From contig NZ_JAINVF010000024.1 of the NCBI RefSeq assembly GCF_020400585.1, forward strand, positions 1-64,000: a stretch of 64,000 bases of DNA. The letters are read 5' to 3'. Positions 17,239 to 25,109 of the stretch are shown here, piece by piece (positions within the stretch are counted from its first letter, which is position 1; the number at the start of each line of letters is the position of its first letter). The notes under the pieces are model-generated. The model was not told the origin of the DNA, searched no databases, and saw only the letters and a program-made list of their open reading frames with translations. The translations under genes were made by a program, and so were the position numbers. The DNA is from Streptomyces sp. NK08204. GTDB taxonomy: Bacteria > Actinomycetota > Actinomycetes > Streptomycetales > Streptomycetaceae.

Positions 17239-18017
17239 GCGGTCGCGCCCCCTCCCCCCAGAGCGGGAACACGGGCCATGAACGAGCGCCGCTCGGCCGC
17301 GCGGGCCTCCGGGGAGCGGTGCGCGAGGGCCTTGCGGAGCTGGGAGCGGCCACGGTGGATACGGGAGCGGACCGTGCCGAGCTTGACGCCGAGGGTCGCG
17401 GCGATCTCCTCGTAGGAGAGCCCCTCGATGTCGCACAGGACGACGGCGGCGCGGAACTCGGGCGCGAGGGTGTCGAGGGCCTGCTGGACGTCGGTGTCGA
17501 AGTGCGCGTCGTTGAAGAGCTGCTGCGGGGTGGGTTCCCTGCTGGGCAGCCGCTCGGCCGCGTCCTCGGCGAGGGCGTCGAACCGGATGCGCTGCTTGCG
17601 GCGGACCATGTCCAGGAAGAGGTTCGTGGTGATGCGGTGCAGCCAGCCCTCGAAGGTGCCCGGCGAGTACGTGGACAGGGAGCGGAAGACCCGGACGAAG
17701 ACCTCCTGGGTGAGGTCCTCGGCGTCGTGCTGATTGCCGGTGAGGCGGTAGGCGAGGCGGTAGACCCGGCCGCTGTGCGTGCTGACGATCTCCTCCCAGG
17801 TGGGCGGAGTCCACGCCTGCCCGTCCGCGTCGGTGGAGAAGGTCGCGGTCTGGGCGTCGCCCGGGGCGAAGCCGGCCTGGTGGTCAGCAGCGGTGTCGGT
17901 CACGGATTTCGGCCTGCCCACCGACCCGAGGAAGCGCCGCAGCACTCCTCCCCGGTCTTCGGGCGCAGCCGCACCTCCCCTGTCGGCTCTGGTGGTGTCC
18001 AGTGGAGCCCCTACCAT
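17235..18017 (-). CDS. ECF RNA polymerase sigma factor (SigE-like)
   Basis: A 260-residue ECF sigma factor. Region 2 spans about residues 95-160 (RVYRLAYRLTGNQHDAEDLTQEVF, then FEGWLHRITTNLFLDMVRRK). Region 4 is near 190-240 (LDTLAPEFRAAVVLCDIEGLSYEEIA, LGTVRSRIHRGRSQLRKAL). An N-terminal extension of about 80 residues precedes region 2. ATG 18017 has GAGG 5 bp upstream; an in-frame start further up would add a poorly conserved stretch. The gene heads the minus-strand series anti-sigma, HtrA-like, tatB. This order matches mycobacterial sigE-rseA-htrA-tatB, so a cell-envelope stress role is a strong inference. Confidence 0.92.
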   Translation of the reverse strand: MVGAPLDTTRADRGGAAAPEDRGGVLRRFLGSVGRPKSVTDTAADHQAGFAPGDAQTATFSTDADGQAWTPPTWEEIVSTHSGRVYRLAYRLTGNQHDAEDLTQEVFVRVFRSLSTYSPGTFEGWLHRITTNLFLDMVRRKQRIRFDALAEDAAERLPSREPTPQQLFNDAHFDTDVQQALDTLAPEFRAAVVLCDIEGLSYEEIAATLGVKLGTVRSRIHRGRSQLRKALAHRSPEARAAERRSFMARVPALGGGGATA

Positions 18018-18157
18018 AGCCACCTCGCCCGTTAGCTCCGGATAAGCGGTTTTACGAGAATTTGATACGTGCTGATACGGCTCATGCGGCTGCGTCAGCA
18101 TGTGCTCGGCGTCCTGATCCACCTCTTACCCCCCGTCGCGTCCCCGGCCACCGGCTC

Positions 18158-18193
18158 ATCCCTATAAACGCCTGGTCCCATCTGCGGGTTCCC
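18158..18193 (-). promoter_or_regulatory. Candidate ECF/SigR-type promoter for the sigma gene
   Basis: Read on the minus strand: GGGAAC (18193-18188), an 18-bp spacer, then GTTTAT from 18169. This fits the GGAAT/C-N18-GTT pattern known for SigR/SigH promoters. It lies about 150 bp before the sigma start and could be autoregulatory or thiol-stress driven. The match is by eye. Confidence 0.5.
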
Positions 18194-18245
18194 GACGCCA
18201 ACGGATACAGTCACGCCGAGGCAATCATGGGGACGGGAGAGGGTC

Positions 18246-18878
18246 ATTACCGGCAACCGGCAGACGGGCTGGGCGTTCGCCGACGCCTTTGTCGCCGAGG
18301 ACGAAGCGCTGCGCTGGGCCCGCGACCGGGCCCGCGAGGCAGGGCTGCGCTCGGTGGCGCCCGGCACGGGCGCCGCGCTGCGGGTGCTCGCCGCCTCCGT
18401 GGACGCGAAGGCGGTCGCGGAGATCGGGACCGGCTGCGGGGTCTCCGGAATCCATCTGCTGCACGGCATGCGCCCGGACGGGGTGCTCACCACGGTCGAC
18501 CCGGAGCCGGAGCACCAGCAGTTCGCCCGCCAGGCCTTCCGCGCCTGCGGCTTCGCCAGCAACCGGGCCCGGTTCATCCCGGGCCGTGCCCTGGAGGTGC
18601 TGCCGCGGCTCGCGGACGCCGGATACGACCTGGTGTTCTGCGACGGGGACCGGCAGGAGTACCCGGACTATCTCGCTGAATCGTTGCGTCTGCTGCGGCC
18701 GGGCGGCGTGGTGGTCTTCGAGGGGGTCTTCGCGAACGGCCGGACCGTCGACTCGGGACCGCAGCCCGCGGAAGTGCTGAGGCTGCGGGAACTGCTGCGC
18801 ACGGTACGCGAGAGCCAGGAGCTGGTGTCGTCGCTGATCCCGGTGGGCGACGGACTGCTGTGCGCCGTCAGAAGGTGA
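18246..18878 (+). CDS. SAM-dependent O-methyltransferase with apparent ATT start
   Basis: A 210-residue class I O-methyltransferase (catechol-OMT-like family). The SAM site AEIGTGCGVSGIHLL is near residue 60, VDPEPEHQQFAR near 85, and the metal/substrate strand LVFCDGDR near 120, followed by LRPGGVVVFEGVF. The coding frame continues upstream from GTG 18354 through 36 residues typical of the family (TGNRQTGWAFADAFVAEDEALRW). No ATG, GTG or TTG is available there. ATT 18246 follows a strong GGGAGAGG ribosome binding site and is the best start. A GTG 18354 start would remove the N-terminal helix. The gene is divergent from the sigma gene, as Rv1220c is from sigE in M. tuberculosis. Confidence 0.85.
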   Translation: MTGNRQTGWAFADAFVAEDEALRWARDRAREAGLRSVAPGTGAALRVLAASVDAKAVAEIGTGCGVSGIHLLHGMRPDGVLTTVDPEPEHQQFARQAFRACGFASNRARFIPGRALEVLPRLADAGYDLVFCDGDRQEYPDYLAESLRLLRPGGVVVFEGVFANGRTVDSGPQPAEVLRLRELLRTVRESQELVSSLIPVGDGLLCAVRR

Positions 18879-19020
18879 ACACGGCCGTCCGGCGGTGAAC
18901 GTGGCCGTCGAAGCATGAGCCGGCCCGACGGCGAACATGGCCCTCGAAGCGCGAGCCGACCCTGCGGCAAAGGTGGCCGTCGAAGCGTGAGCCCGGCCGC
19001 CGGACGGTGAACGCGGCGGC
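18871..19020. repeat. 36-39 bp degenerate tandem repeat beginning at the methyltransferase stop
   Basis: Units share the core GGTGGCCGTCGAAGCGTGAGC. They run 18891-18929, 18930-18965 and 18966-19001, with partial units at 18871-18890 and 19002-19020. The first partial unit contains the methyltransferase's last codon and TGA stop. Confidence 0.75.
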
Positions 19021-19042
19021 TCCGGGGCGGCCCGGGAACGCC

Positions 19043-19076
19043 GCTGCCCCGGCACCGCATACGGTGCCGGGGCAGC
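19043..19076. terminator. Bidirectional hairpin terminator
   Basis: A 15-bp perfect stem (GCTGCCCCGGCACCG 19043-19057, CGGTGCCGGGGCAGC 19062-19076) with a CATA loop. It lies between the convergent methyltransferase and DUF3117 genes, 24 bp from the latter's stop. Confidence 0.8.
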
Positions 19077-19100
19077 CGGAAGGCTCAGGTCGCTTGCGCG

Positions 19101-19268
19101 TCAGACGACGACCTTCTTCAGGGCGTCGCCGAGCGCCTCGGCCTCGTCAGGGGTCAGCTCGACGACAAGTCGACCGCCGCCTTCGAGCGGAACGCGCATG
19201 ACGATGCCCCGCCCCTCCTTGGTCACCTCGAGCGGGCCATCGCCCGTCCGCGGCTTCATGGCCGCCAT
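19101..19268 (-). CDS. DUF3117 small conserved actinobacterial protein
   Basis: A 55-residue protein beginning MAAMKPRTGDGPLEVTKEGR and ending DEAEALGDALKKVV. It is one of the most conserved short proteins of Actinobacteria (Rv1211 in M. tuberculosis) and has no known function. ATG 19268 has GGAAGGGGAA upstream. Codons further upstream do not look conserved. The gene stands alone between two terminated units. Confidence 0.88.
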   Translation of the reverse strand: MAAMKPRTGDGPLEVTKEGRGIVMRVPLEGGGRLVVELTPDEAEALGDALKKVVV

Positions 19269-19643
19269 GCTCGTTCCCCTTCCTGAAACCAGCTCATCGT
19301 CTGCCGACACCCCCAGGAGGGCAGCCGCGATCCGACTCGGACACACGACACCGGCATCGAACACATTGCTTCCAAGCCATTATCCCGCATCTCAGGACCC
19401 GATGACCAACCTCGGTCGGCATCGCTTGGACAACGCGCGCGAGCAAAACCACCCAATTCGGCGATGTGGCTGCGATACTGCACCCCCACACGGAAGCGGC
19501 TCCTCCGACTCCGCTCCGGTTTTCTTTGACGCAGGTCACACGTCCGGTGCGGCCCTTGGGCGGGGATCTCCGCCATGCTGTCCTTTCAGACAAGGACGTA
19601 CTGAGCGGTACGTCACGCGTGGCGACACCGGAGGGGATGCCCC
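19269..19643. other. Divergent intergenic region, no gene seen
   Basis: These 375 bp separate DUF3117 (minus) from the PaaG-like gene (plus) and are less GC-rich than coding DNA. The sequence TTTGACGCAGGTCACACG around 19530 resembles a -35 region but lacks a convincing -10. GGAGGGG at 19629-19636 is the ribosome binding site of the next gene. No RNA gene or reading frame was recognised. Confidence 0.6.
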
Positions 19644-20447
19644 ATGGCCGACACCGTGCTCTACGAGGTGAGCGACGGACTCGCAACAATCACGCTGAAC
19701 CGCCCCGAGGCGATGAACGCGCTGAACATCGAGACCAAGGTCGCTCTCCGGGAGGCGGCAGAATCCGCGGCCCGGGACGCCGCCGTACGAGCGGTCCTGC
19801 TGACCGCCGCCGGGGACAGGGCGTTCTGCGTGGGCCAGGACCTCAAGGAGCACATCGGGCTGCTCGCCGCCGACCGGGAGGCCGGGACGGGGCAGACGAT
19901 GGACACGGTCAAGGAGCACTACAACCCGATCGTCAGGGCGCTGGCCGGGGCGCAGAAGCCGGTGGTCGCTGCGGTCAACGGGGTCGCGGCCGGGGCGGGC
20001 CTCGGCTTCGCGCTCCTCGCCGACTACCGGCTGGTGGCCGACACGGCCTCCTTCAACACCGCCTTCGCGGGCGTCGCGCTGACCGCCGACTCCGGCGTCT
20101 CCTGGACGCTGCCCCGGGTGGTCGGGCCGGGCCGCGCCGCCGACCTGCTGCTCTTCCCGCGCAGCATCAGCGCCCAGGAAGCCCTGGAGCTGGGCATCGC
20201 CAGCCGGCTGGTGCCCTCCGCGGAGCTGCGCGCCGAGGCCGAGAAGGTGGCGCGCGCGCTGGCCGAGGGGCCCACAGTGGCGTACGCGGCGCTCAAGGAG
20301 GCGATGGCCTACGGCCTCACGCACTCCCTCACGGACACCCTGGAGAAGGAGGACGAGCTCCAGACCCGCGCGGGCCGGTCCGAGGACCACGCGATCGCGG
20401 TGCAGGCGTTCGTGAACAAGGAGAAGCCGAAGTATCTGGGCCGCTGA
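19644..20447 (+). CDS. Enoyl-CoA hydratase/isomerase, PaaG-like
   Basis: A 267-residue crotonase-fold enzyme acting on acyl-CoA thioesters. The oxyanion-hole segments are AAGDRAFCVGQDLKEH (residues 52-67) and NGVAAGAGLGFALLADYRL (about 112-130). The active-site stretch VALTADSGVSWTLPRVVG has an Asp where hydratases carry Glu, the pattern of PaaG-type 1,2-epoxyphenylacetyl-CoA isomerases. No other paa genes are nearby, so phenylacetate catabolism is not established; isomerisation of another enoyl-CoA is possible. ATG 19644 has GGAGGGG 8 bp upstream. The stop lies 16 bp from the convergent tag gene. Confidence 0.88.
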   Translation: MADTVLYEVSDGLATITLNRPEAMNALNIETKVALREAAESAARDAAVRAVLLTAAGDRAFCVGQDLKEHIGLLAADREAGTGQTMDTVKEHYNPIVRALAGAQKPVVAAVNGVAAGAGLGFALLADYRLVADTASFNTAFAGVALTADSGVSWTLPRVVGPGRAADLLLFPRSISAQEALELGIASRLVPSAELRAEAEKVARALAEGPTVAYAALKEAMAYGLTHSLTDTLEKEDELQTRAGRSEDHAIAVQAFVNKEKPKYLGR

Positions 20448-20463
20448 GCAGGGCCGCGAGCGA

Positions 20464-21063
20464 CTAGCGGGCAGGCGGGCCGGGAAGACGCATGGTGCAC
20501 GTCTCCAGGTGGTCGTTGACCAGCCCGCAGGCCTGCATCAGGGCGTACGCGGTCGTCGGGCCGACGAATCTCAGGCCCCGCTTCTTCAGGGCCTTGGACA
20601 GAGCCGTCGACTCGGGGGTGACGGCGGGGACGTCGGAGAGAGTCTGCGGGGCCGCGCGGCCGGCCGGGTCGGGGGCGTGGGACCAGATCAGCTCGTCCAG
20701 CTCGCCGTCGGCCCAGTCGGCGAGCAGGCGCGCGTTGGCGAGGGTCGCGTCGATCTTGGCGCGGTTGCGGATGATGCCCGGGTCGGCCAGCAGCCGGTCC
20801 CGGTCCTCGTCGGTGAAGGCCGCGACCTTCTCGATCCGGAAGCCGGCGAAGGCAGCGCGGAAACCGGGGCGGCGGCGCAGGATGGTGATCCAGGACAGGC
20901 CGGACTGGAAGGCCTCCAGGCTGATCCGCTCGAAGAGGGCATCGTCGCCGTGGACCGGGCGGCCCCACTCCTCGTCGTGGTACGTCACGTAGTCCTCGGC
21001 GGACAGGGCCCAGGGGCAGCGCAGGGCGCCGTCGGGGCCCGCGAGGGCCGATCTGTCGCTCAT
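20464..21063 (-). CDS. tag: DNA-3-methyladenine glycosylase I
   Basis: A 199-residue base-excision-repair enzyme that removes 3-methyladenine from alkylated DNA. The Tag signatures are visible: zinc ligands in RCPWALS and YHDEEWG near the N-terminus and NDHLETCTMR at the C-terminus (Cys-His...His-Cys), LSWITILRRRPGFR around residue 55, and GLRFVGPTTAYALMQACG. ATG 21063 overlaps the TGA of the upstream DivIVA-type gene (ATGA), so the two are translationally coupled. M. tuberculosis has the same neighbours (Rv1209-tagA). Confidence 0.93.
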   Translation of the reverse strand: MSDRSALAGPDGALRCPWALSAEDYVTYHDEEWGRPVHGDDALFERISLEAFQSGLSWITILRRRPGFRAAFAGFRIEKVAAFTDEDRDRLLADPGIIRNRAKIDATLANARLLADWADGELDELIWSHAPDPAGRAAPQTLSDVPAVTPESTALSKALKKRGLRFVGPTTAYALMQACGLVNDHLETCTMRLPGPPAR

Positions 21064-21416
21064 CGCTCCTCCTCCGGCTGCTCGCCCTTGTCCGCGCGGG
21101 CGTGCGCGGCGGCGGCTCTCGCACCGGCCAGGGCGGACTCCAGTTCGGCGATCCGTGAGTCCCGCTCGGCGAGTTCGGCGGCGAGGCGGCCGAGTGCGTC
21201 GTCCACGTCGGCCATGCGGTAGCCGCGCGGGGCGAGCGGGAAGCGGAGGCTGTCCACGTCTGCCCTGCCGACCGGACGGTCCGGGGGCAGCGGGTCCTGG
21301 AGCCGCTCCGGCGCCGCCTCCGGCAGCGGGGCGCTCTCCCCGCCGCTGATCACGGCGAGCGTCACCCCGGCGACCACGACGGCCAGCGCGACGACCAGGA
21401 ACAAGAACATCACCAT
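21060..21416 (-). CDS. DivIVA-domain membrane protein
   Basis: A 118-residue protein with an N-terminal membrane helix (FLFLVVALAVVVAGVTLAVI), a short Pro-rich linker, then a DivIVA-type unit (LRFPLAPRGYRMADVDDALGRLAAELAERDSRIAELESAL) that ends in a coiled coil. DivIVA proteins mark curved membranes and polar growth sites. This short membrane-tethered version resembles Rv1209-type proteins. It is divergent from the FolP-like gene (139 bp apart) and overlaps tag by 4 bp. Confidence 0.82.
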   Translation of the reverse strand: MVMFLFLVVALAVVVAGVTLAVISGGESAPLPEAAPERLQDPLPPDRPVGRADVDSLRFPLAPRGYRMADVDDALGRLAAELAERDSRIAELESALAGARAAAAHARADKGEQPEEER

Positions 21417-21555
21417 CGCCAGAAGTCCCCATGCTCGATGTGCCGGACGCTGTGCCGGTCGTCATATGTGTCTGGCTCCGATCGTGCCATGCGAGTCTGA
21501 CAGTTAGGGTCACAGGCGGCCGTACTGCGGGACGTACTAGGAGAGGTCACAGCGG

Positions 21556-22416
21556 ATGCTCAGGCTGGGCAGGCGGGAATTCGGGCCGCACGAGCCGGTG
21601 ATCATGGCGATCGTCAACCGGACCCCGGACTCCTTCTACGACCAGGGGTCCACGTTCAGTGACGAGCCCGCCCTCGCGCGTGTGGAGCAGGCGGTGGCCG
21701 AGGGCGCCGCGATCATCGACATCGGCGGGGTGAAGGCCGGCCCGGGCGAGGAGGTCACGGCCGAGGAGGAGGCGCGGCGGACCGTCGGCTTCGTCGCAGA
21801 GGTACGGCGGCGCTTCCCGGACGTGATCATCAGCGTCGACACCTGGCGGGCCGAGGTCGGCGAGGCGGTGTGCGAGGCGGGGGCGGATCTGCTGAACGAC
21901 GCCTGGGGCGGTGTCGACCCCGGGCTCGCGGAGGTCGCCGCACGGTACGGGGTGGGGCTGGTGTGCACGCACGCGGGCGGTGCCGAACCCCGTACGCGTC
22001 CCCACCGGGTGACGTACGACGACGTGATGGCCGACATCCTGAAGGTGACCGTGGGGCTGGCCGAGCGGGCGGTGTCGCTGGGCGTGCCGAGGGAGTCGGT
22101 GCTCATCGACCCCGGTCACGACTTCGGGAAGAACACGCGGCACAGTCTGGAGGCGACGCGGCGGCTGGACGAGATGGTCGCCACCGGGTGGCCGGTGCTG
22201 GTGTCGCTGTCCAACAAGGACTTCGTGGGCGAGACGCTGGCCCGGCCGGTGAAGGAGCGGCTGATCGGTACGCTGGCGACGACGGCGGTGTCCGCGTGGC
22301 TGGGGGCGCAGGTGTACCGAGTGCACGAGGTGGCCGAAACCCGGCAGGTCTTGGAGATGGTCGCCTCCATCGCCGGCCACCGGCCCCCCGCGGTCGCCCG
22401 CCGGGGTCTGGCCTAG
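21556..22416 (+). CDS. Dihydropteroate synthase-like protein (FolP2 type)
   Basis: A 286-residue TIM-barrel pterin-binding protein. DHPS features are IMAIVNRTPDSFYDQG (residues 16-31), AAIIDIGGVKAGPG, IISVDTWRAEV, GADLLNDAWGG and VLIDPGHDFGKN. Where canonical DHPS enzymes carry an HM segment after the barrel's middle strand, this one has VCTHAGG. That is the form I associate with mycobacterial FolP2, which was reported not to act as a DHPS. A role in folate synthesis is therefore doubtful. ATG 21556 has AGGAGAGG upstream. The Nudix gene starts 8 bp after its stop, so the two are probably co-transcribed. Confidence 0.82.
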   Translation: MLRLGRREFGPHEPVIMAIVNRTPDSFYDQGSTFSDEPALARVEQAVAEGAAIIDIGGVKAGPGEEVTAEEEARRTVGFVAEVRRRFPDVIISVDTWRAEVGEAVCEAGADLLNDAWGGVDPGLAEVAARYGVGLVCTHAGGAEPRTRPHRVTYDDVMADILKVTVGLAERAVSLGVPRESVLIDPGHDFGKNTRHSLEATRRLDEMVATGWPVLVSLSNKDFVGETLARPVKERLIGTLATTAVSAWLGAQVYRVHEVAETRQVLEMVASIAGHRPPAVARRGLA

Positions 22417-22424
22417 GAACCGCC

Positions 22425-22925
22425 ATGGACACTCGCACGCAGACACGTGTTTCGGCATACGCGATCGCGGTGGACGACGACCGGCTGCTCCTGGCCCGCT
22501 TGTCGGACGCATCACCGGTCTTCACCCCCGGGCTGTGGCATCTGCCGGGCGGTGGGATCGACCCTGGCGAGCAGCCTGTGGAGGCGCTGGCCCGCGAGCT
22601 TCGGGAGGAGACGGGGCTGGAACTGGCTGCTGCCCGACTGGTCGACGCGCGGACCTACGCGGTTCAGCGGCACGCCGTCAGCTGGAGCCTCACCGCGCTG
22701 TTCTACACGGTCCGCCTCGCGGCCGCGGCACCGGCGGTGGCCGAGACCGCCGGTTCCACCGACGCTGCGGTCTGGATCCCCGTGACAGACCTGCGTGCCT
22801 CCATGCTGTCACCGGCGGCTGCCGATGCCCTCCGCATGCTGGAGTCGACGGGCACGGACGCCTTGGGACGGACGGCGAGCGCGTCGCGTCCCTCGGCCAC
22901 GGCCCAGGGCGCTCAAAGCGGTTGA
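22425..22925 (+). CDS. Nudix hydrolase
   Basis: A 166-residue Nudix-fold hydrolase of nucleoside diphosphate-linked substrates. The full Nudix box GGIDPGEQPVEALARELREETGL (around residues 42-64) has all metal-binding Glu residues. The N-terminal strand is VSAYAIAVDDDRLLLARL and a C-terminal Ser/Ala tail follows. It starts 8 bp after the FolP-like gene. Substrate is not predictable; dihydroneopterin triphosphate is a possibility only because of the neighbour. The 130 bp to the next, convergent gene hold nothing recognised. Confidence 0.87.
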   Translation: MDTRTQTRVSAYAIAVDDDRLLLARLSDASPVFTPGLWHLPGGGIDPGEQPVEALARELREETGLELAAARLVDARTYAVQRHAVSWSLTALFYTVRLAAAAPAVAETAGSTDAAVWIPVTDLRASMLSPAAADALRMLESTGTDALGRTASASRPSATAQGAQSG

Positions 22926-23055
22926 TCTCCGCGTTCGACGGCTTGGCGCCGACGGTGGTCGGCCTGCTCGCACTGCGGCGGCCGGCCGGAACCCGCCTCC
23001 CGCCCCCGGCCGACCGGGACAACGGCGGCTGGGGGGCGGGGCCCCGGGGGGTCGG

Positions 23056-23814
23056 TCAGCGGGCCGCTTCCTTGGAGACCAGGGCGACCGCTTCCTCCAC
23101 GTCGTCCGTCACGTGAAAGAGCAGCAGGTCCTTCTCCGCGGCCTTGCCCTGGGCCACCAGGGTGTTCTGCAGCCAGGCCACCAGGCCGCCCCAGTAATCG
23201 CTGCCGAAGAGGACGATCGGAAAGCGGGTGACCTTCTGGGTCTGGACGAGGGTGAGGGCCTCGAAGAGTTCGTCCAGGGTGCCGAGGCCGCCGGGCAGCA
23301 CGACGAAGCCCTGCGCGTACTTCACGAACATCATCTTCCGCACGAAGAAGTAGCGGAAGTTGAGGCCGATGTCGACGTAGGGGTTCAGACCCTGCTCGAA
23401 CGGCAGTTCGATGCCGAGGCCCACCGAAACGCCGCCCGCCTCGCAGGCACCCTTGTTCGCCGCCTCCATCGCGCCCGGGCCGCCGCCGGTGATCACCGCC
23501 CAGCCGGCCCCCACCAGCCCGCGGCCGAGCCGCACCCCGGCGTCGTACTCCGGCGAGTCCACCGGCGTCCGCGCGGAACCGAACACGCTGATGGCGGGCG
23601 GCAGTTCGGCCAGGGTGCCGAAGCCCTCGATGAATTCCGACTGGATGCGCAGGACCCGCCAGGGGTCGGTGTGCACCCAGTCCGTGGGGGCCCGCTCGTC
23701 CAGCAGCCGCTGGTCGGTCGTACTGTGCGTCACCTGGGCCCGCCGCCGGAGGACCGGCCCGAGACGCTGCTCGTCCGGCGGCACCTTCTTCCCCTCGGGG
23801 TTGCCGGTAGGCAT
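23056..23814 (-). CDS. LOG-family protein (nucleotide 5'-monophosphate phosphoribohydrolase-like)
   Basis: A 252-residue Rossmann-type protein. It shows the LOG signatures ITGGGPGAMEAANKGA (residues 107-122) and VVLPGGLGTLDELFEALT (about 175-192), which in known members form the active site that releases adenine or cytokinin from a nucleotide. An N-terminal extension of about 70 residues precedes the fold, as in long actinobacterial LOG proteins. Activity on cytokinin versus general NMP cannot be decided. It reads toward the end of the Nudix gene (convergent) and follows dapE on the same strand, 85 bp apart. Confidence 0.87.
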   Translation of the reverse strand: MPTGNPEGKKVPPDEQRLGPVLRRRAQVTHSTTDQRLLDERAPTDWVHTDPWRVLRIQSEFIEGFGTLAELPPAISVFGSARTPVDSPEYDAGVRLGRGLVGAGWAVITGGGPGAMEAANKGACEAGGVSVGLGIELPFEQGLNPYVDIGLNFRYFFVRKMMFVKYAQGFVVLPGGLGTLDELFEALTLVQTQKVTRFPIVLFGSDYWGGLVAWLQNTLVAQGKAAEKDLLLFHVTDDVEEAVALVSKEAAR

Positions 23815-23899
23815 GTGTGCTCCCTCCGCTCGCCGGTAGTCCGATCTCAGCCTAGATCTACTCGGGTTACGAAGGGGGGAACGCGAAGGTGTCCGGCCG

Positions 23900-24979
23900 T
23901 TACGCGGTGAGCCAGGCCCGCAGGCGCTCCTCGTCGGCCAGGATCTCCGCCACCGCGACGCGCTCGTCCCGCTTGTGCGCCAAGAGCGGGTTGCCGGGGC
24001 CGTAGTTGACCGCCGGGACGCCGAGCGCGGAGAAGCGGGAGACGTCGGTCCAGCCGTACTTGGGCCGGGGGGTGCCGCCCACCGCCTCGATGAAGGCCGC
24101 GGCGGCCGGGTGGGAGAGGCCGGGCAGCGCGCCGGGGCTGTGGTCGTCGATCACGAACTCCGCCACCCCGCAGTCGGCGAAGACCTCGCGGACGTGCGCG
24201 ACCGCCTCCTCCTCGGTGCGGTCGGGGGCGTAGCGGAAGTTGACCGTGACCACGCACTCGTCGGGGATGACGTTGCCCGCCACTCCCCCGCTGACGCGTA
24301 CCGCGTTCAGACCCTCCCGGTACTCCAGGCCGTCGATGACGGGCCGGCGGGGCTCGTAGGCGGCCAGCCGGGCCAGGATGGGGGCCGCCGCGTGGATGGC
24401 GTTGGAGCCCATCCAGCTGCGCGCGGAGTGGGCCCGCTCGCCGGCGGTCTTCAGCAGCACGCGCAGGGTGCCCTGGCAGCCGCCCTCGACCTGCCCGTCG
24501 GAGGGCTCCAGCAGGACCGCGAAGTCGCCCGCCAGCCATTCCGGGTGTGCCTCGGCGACGTGCTTGAGGCCGTTGAGGTCGGCGGCGACCTCCTCGTTGT
24601 CGTAGAACACGAAGGTCAGGTCCCGGTTGGGCGCGGGAACGGTGGCCGCGATGCGCAGCTGGACCGCCACGCCGGACTTCATGTCGCAGGTGCCGCAGCC
24701 CCACAGCACGCCGTCCTCGTCCAGCCGCGAGGGCACGTTGCCGGCGATCGGCACGGTGTCGATGTGGCCGGCCAGGACGACCCGCTCCGCGCGGCCCAGG
24801 TCCGTACGGGCGATCACGTTGTTGCCGTACCGGTCGACCGTGAGGTGCGGCAGGGCGCGCAGCGCGGTCTCGATCGCGTCGGCGAGGGGCTTCTCGGTGC
24901 CGCTCTCGGAGGGGAAGTCGACGAGCTGCGCGGTGAGCGCGGCGGCGTCCAGCGTGAGGTCGAGCGAGGTGTCGGGCAT
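23900..24979 (-). CDS. dapE: Succinyl-diaminopimelate desuccinylase
   Basis: A 359-residue M20 metallopeptidase-family enzyme of the lysine/DAP pathway, converting N-succinyl-LL-DAP to LL-DAP and succinate for peptidoglycan. Zinc-site motifs are LAGHIDTVP (residue 75 region), WGCGTCDMKSG, the catalytic FYDNEEV, and LLEPSDG. The C-terminal EAVGGTPRPKYGWTDVSRF and NYGPGNPLLAHKRDERV are typical of actinobacterial DapE. ATG 24979 (MPDTSLDL) is preferred over the long open stretch upstream. M. tuberculosis dapE (Rv1202) lies near a LOG gene and folP2 too. Confidence 0.92.
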   Translation of the reverse strand: MPDTSLDLTLDAAALTAQLVDFPSESGTEKPLADAIETALRALPHLTVDRYGNNVIARTDLGRAERVVLAGHIDTVPIAGNVPSRLDEDGVLWGCGTCDMKSGVAVQLRIAATVPAPNRDLTFVFYDNEEVAADLNGLKHVAEAHPEWLAGDFAVLLEPSDGQVEGGCQGTLRVLLKTAGERAHSARSWMGSNAIHAAAPILARLAAYEPRRPVIDGLEYREGLNAVRVSGGVAGNVIPDECVVTVNFRYAPDRTEEEAVAHVREVFADCGVAEFVIDDHSPGALPGLSHPAAAAFIEAVGGTPRPKYGWTDVSRFSALGVPAVNYGPGNPLLAHKRDERVAVAEILADEERLRAWLTA

Positions 24980-25109
24980 GGCCCCGACCCTAGGTGCACT
25001 CCTCCGGATCGTGCCAGCTCGCCGCTCGGCGGGGCCCGTTGTGAAGGCTCGCGGCGAGTACGGCCGGACCCCTGGTGGAGGCCCCGTAGGGCTCCAGTAC
25101 CTTGTACGC

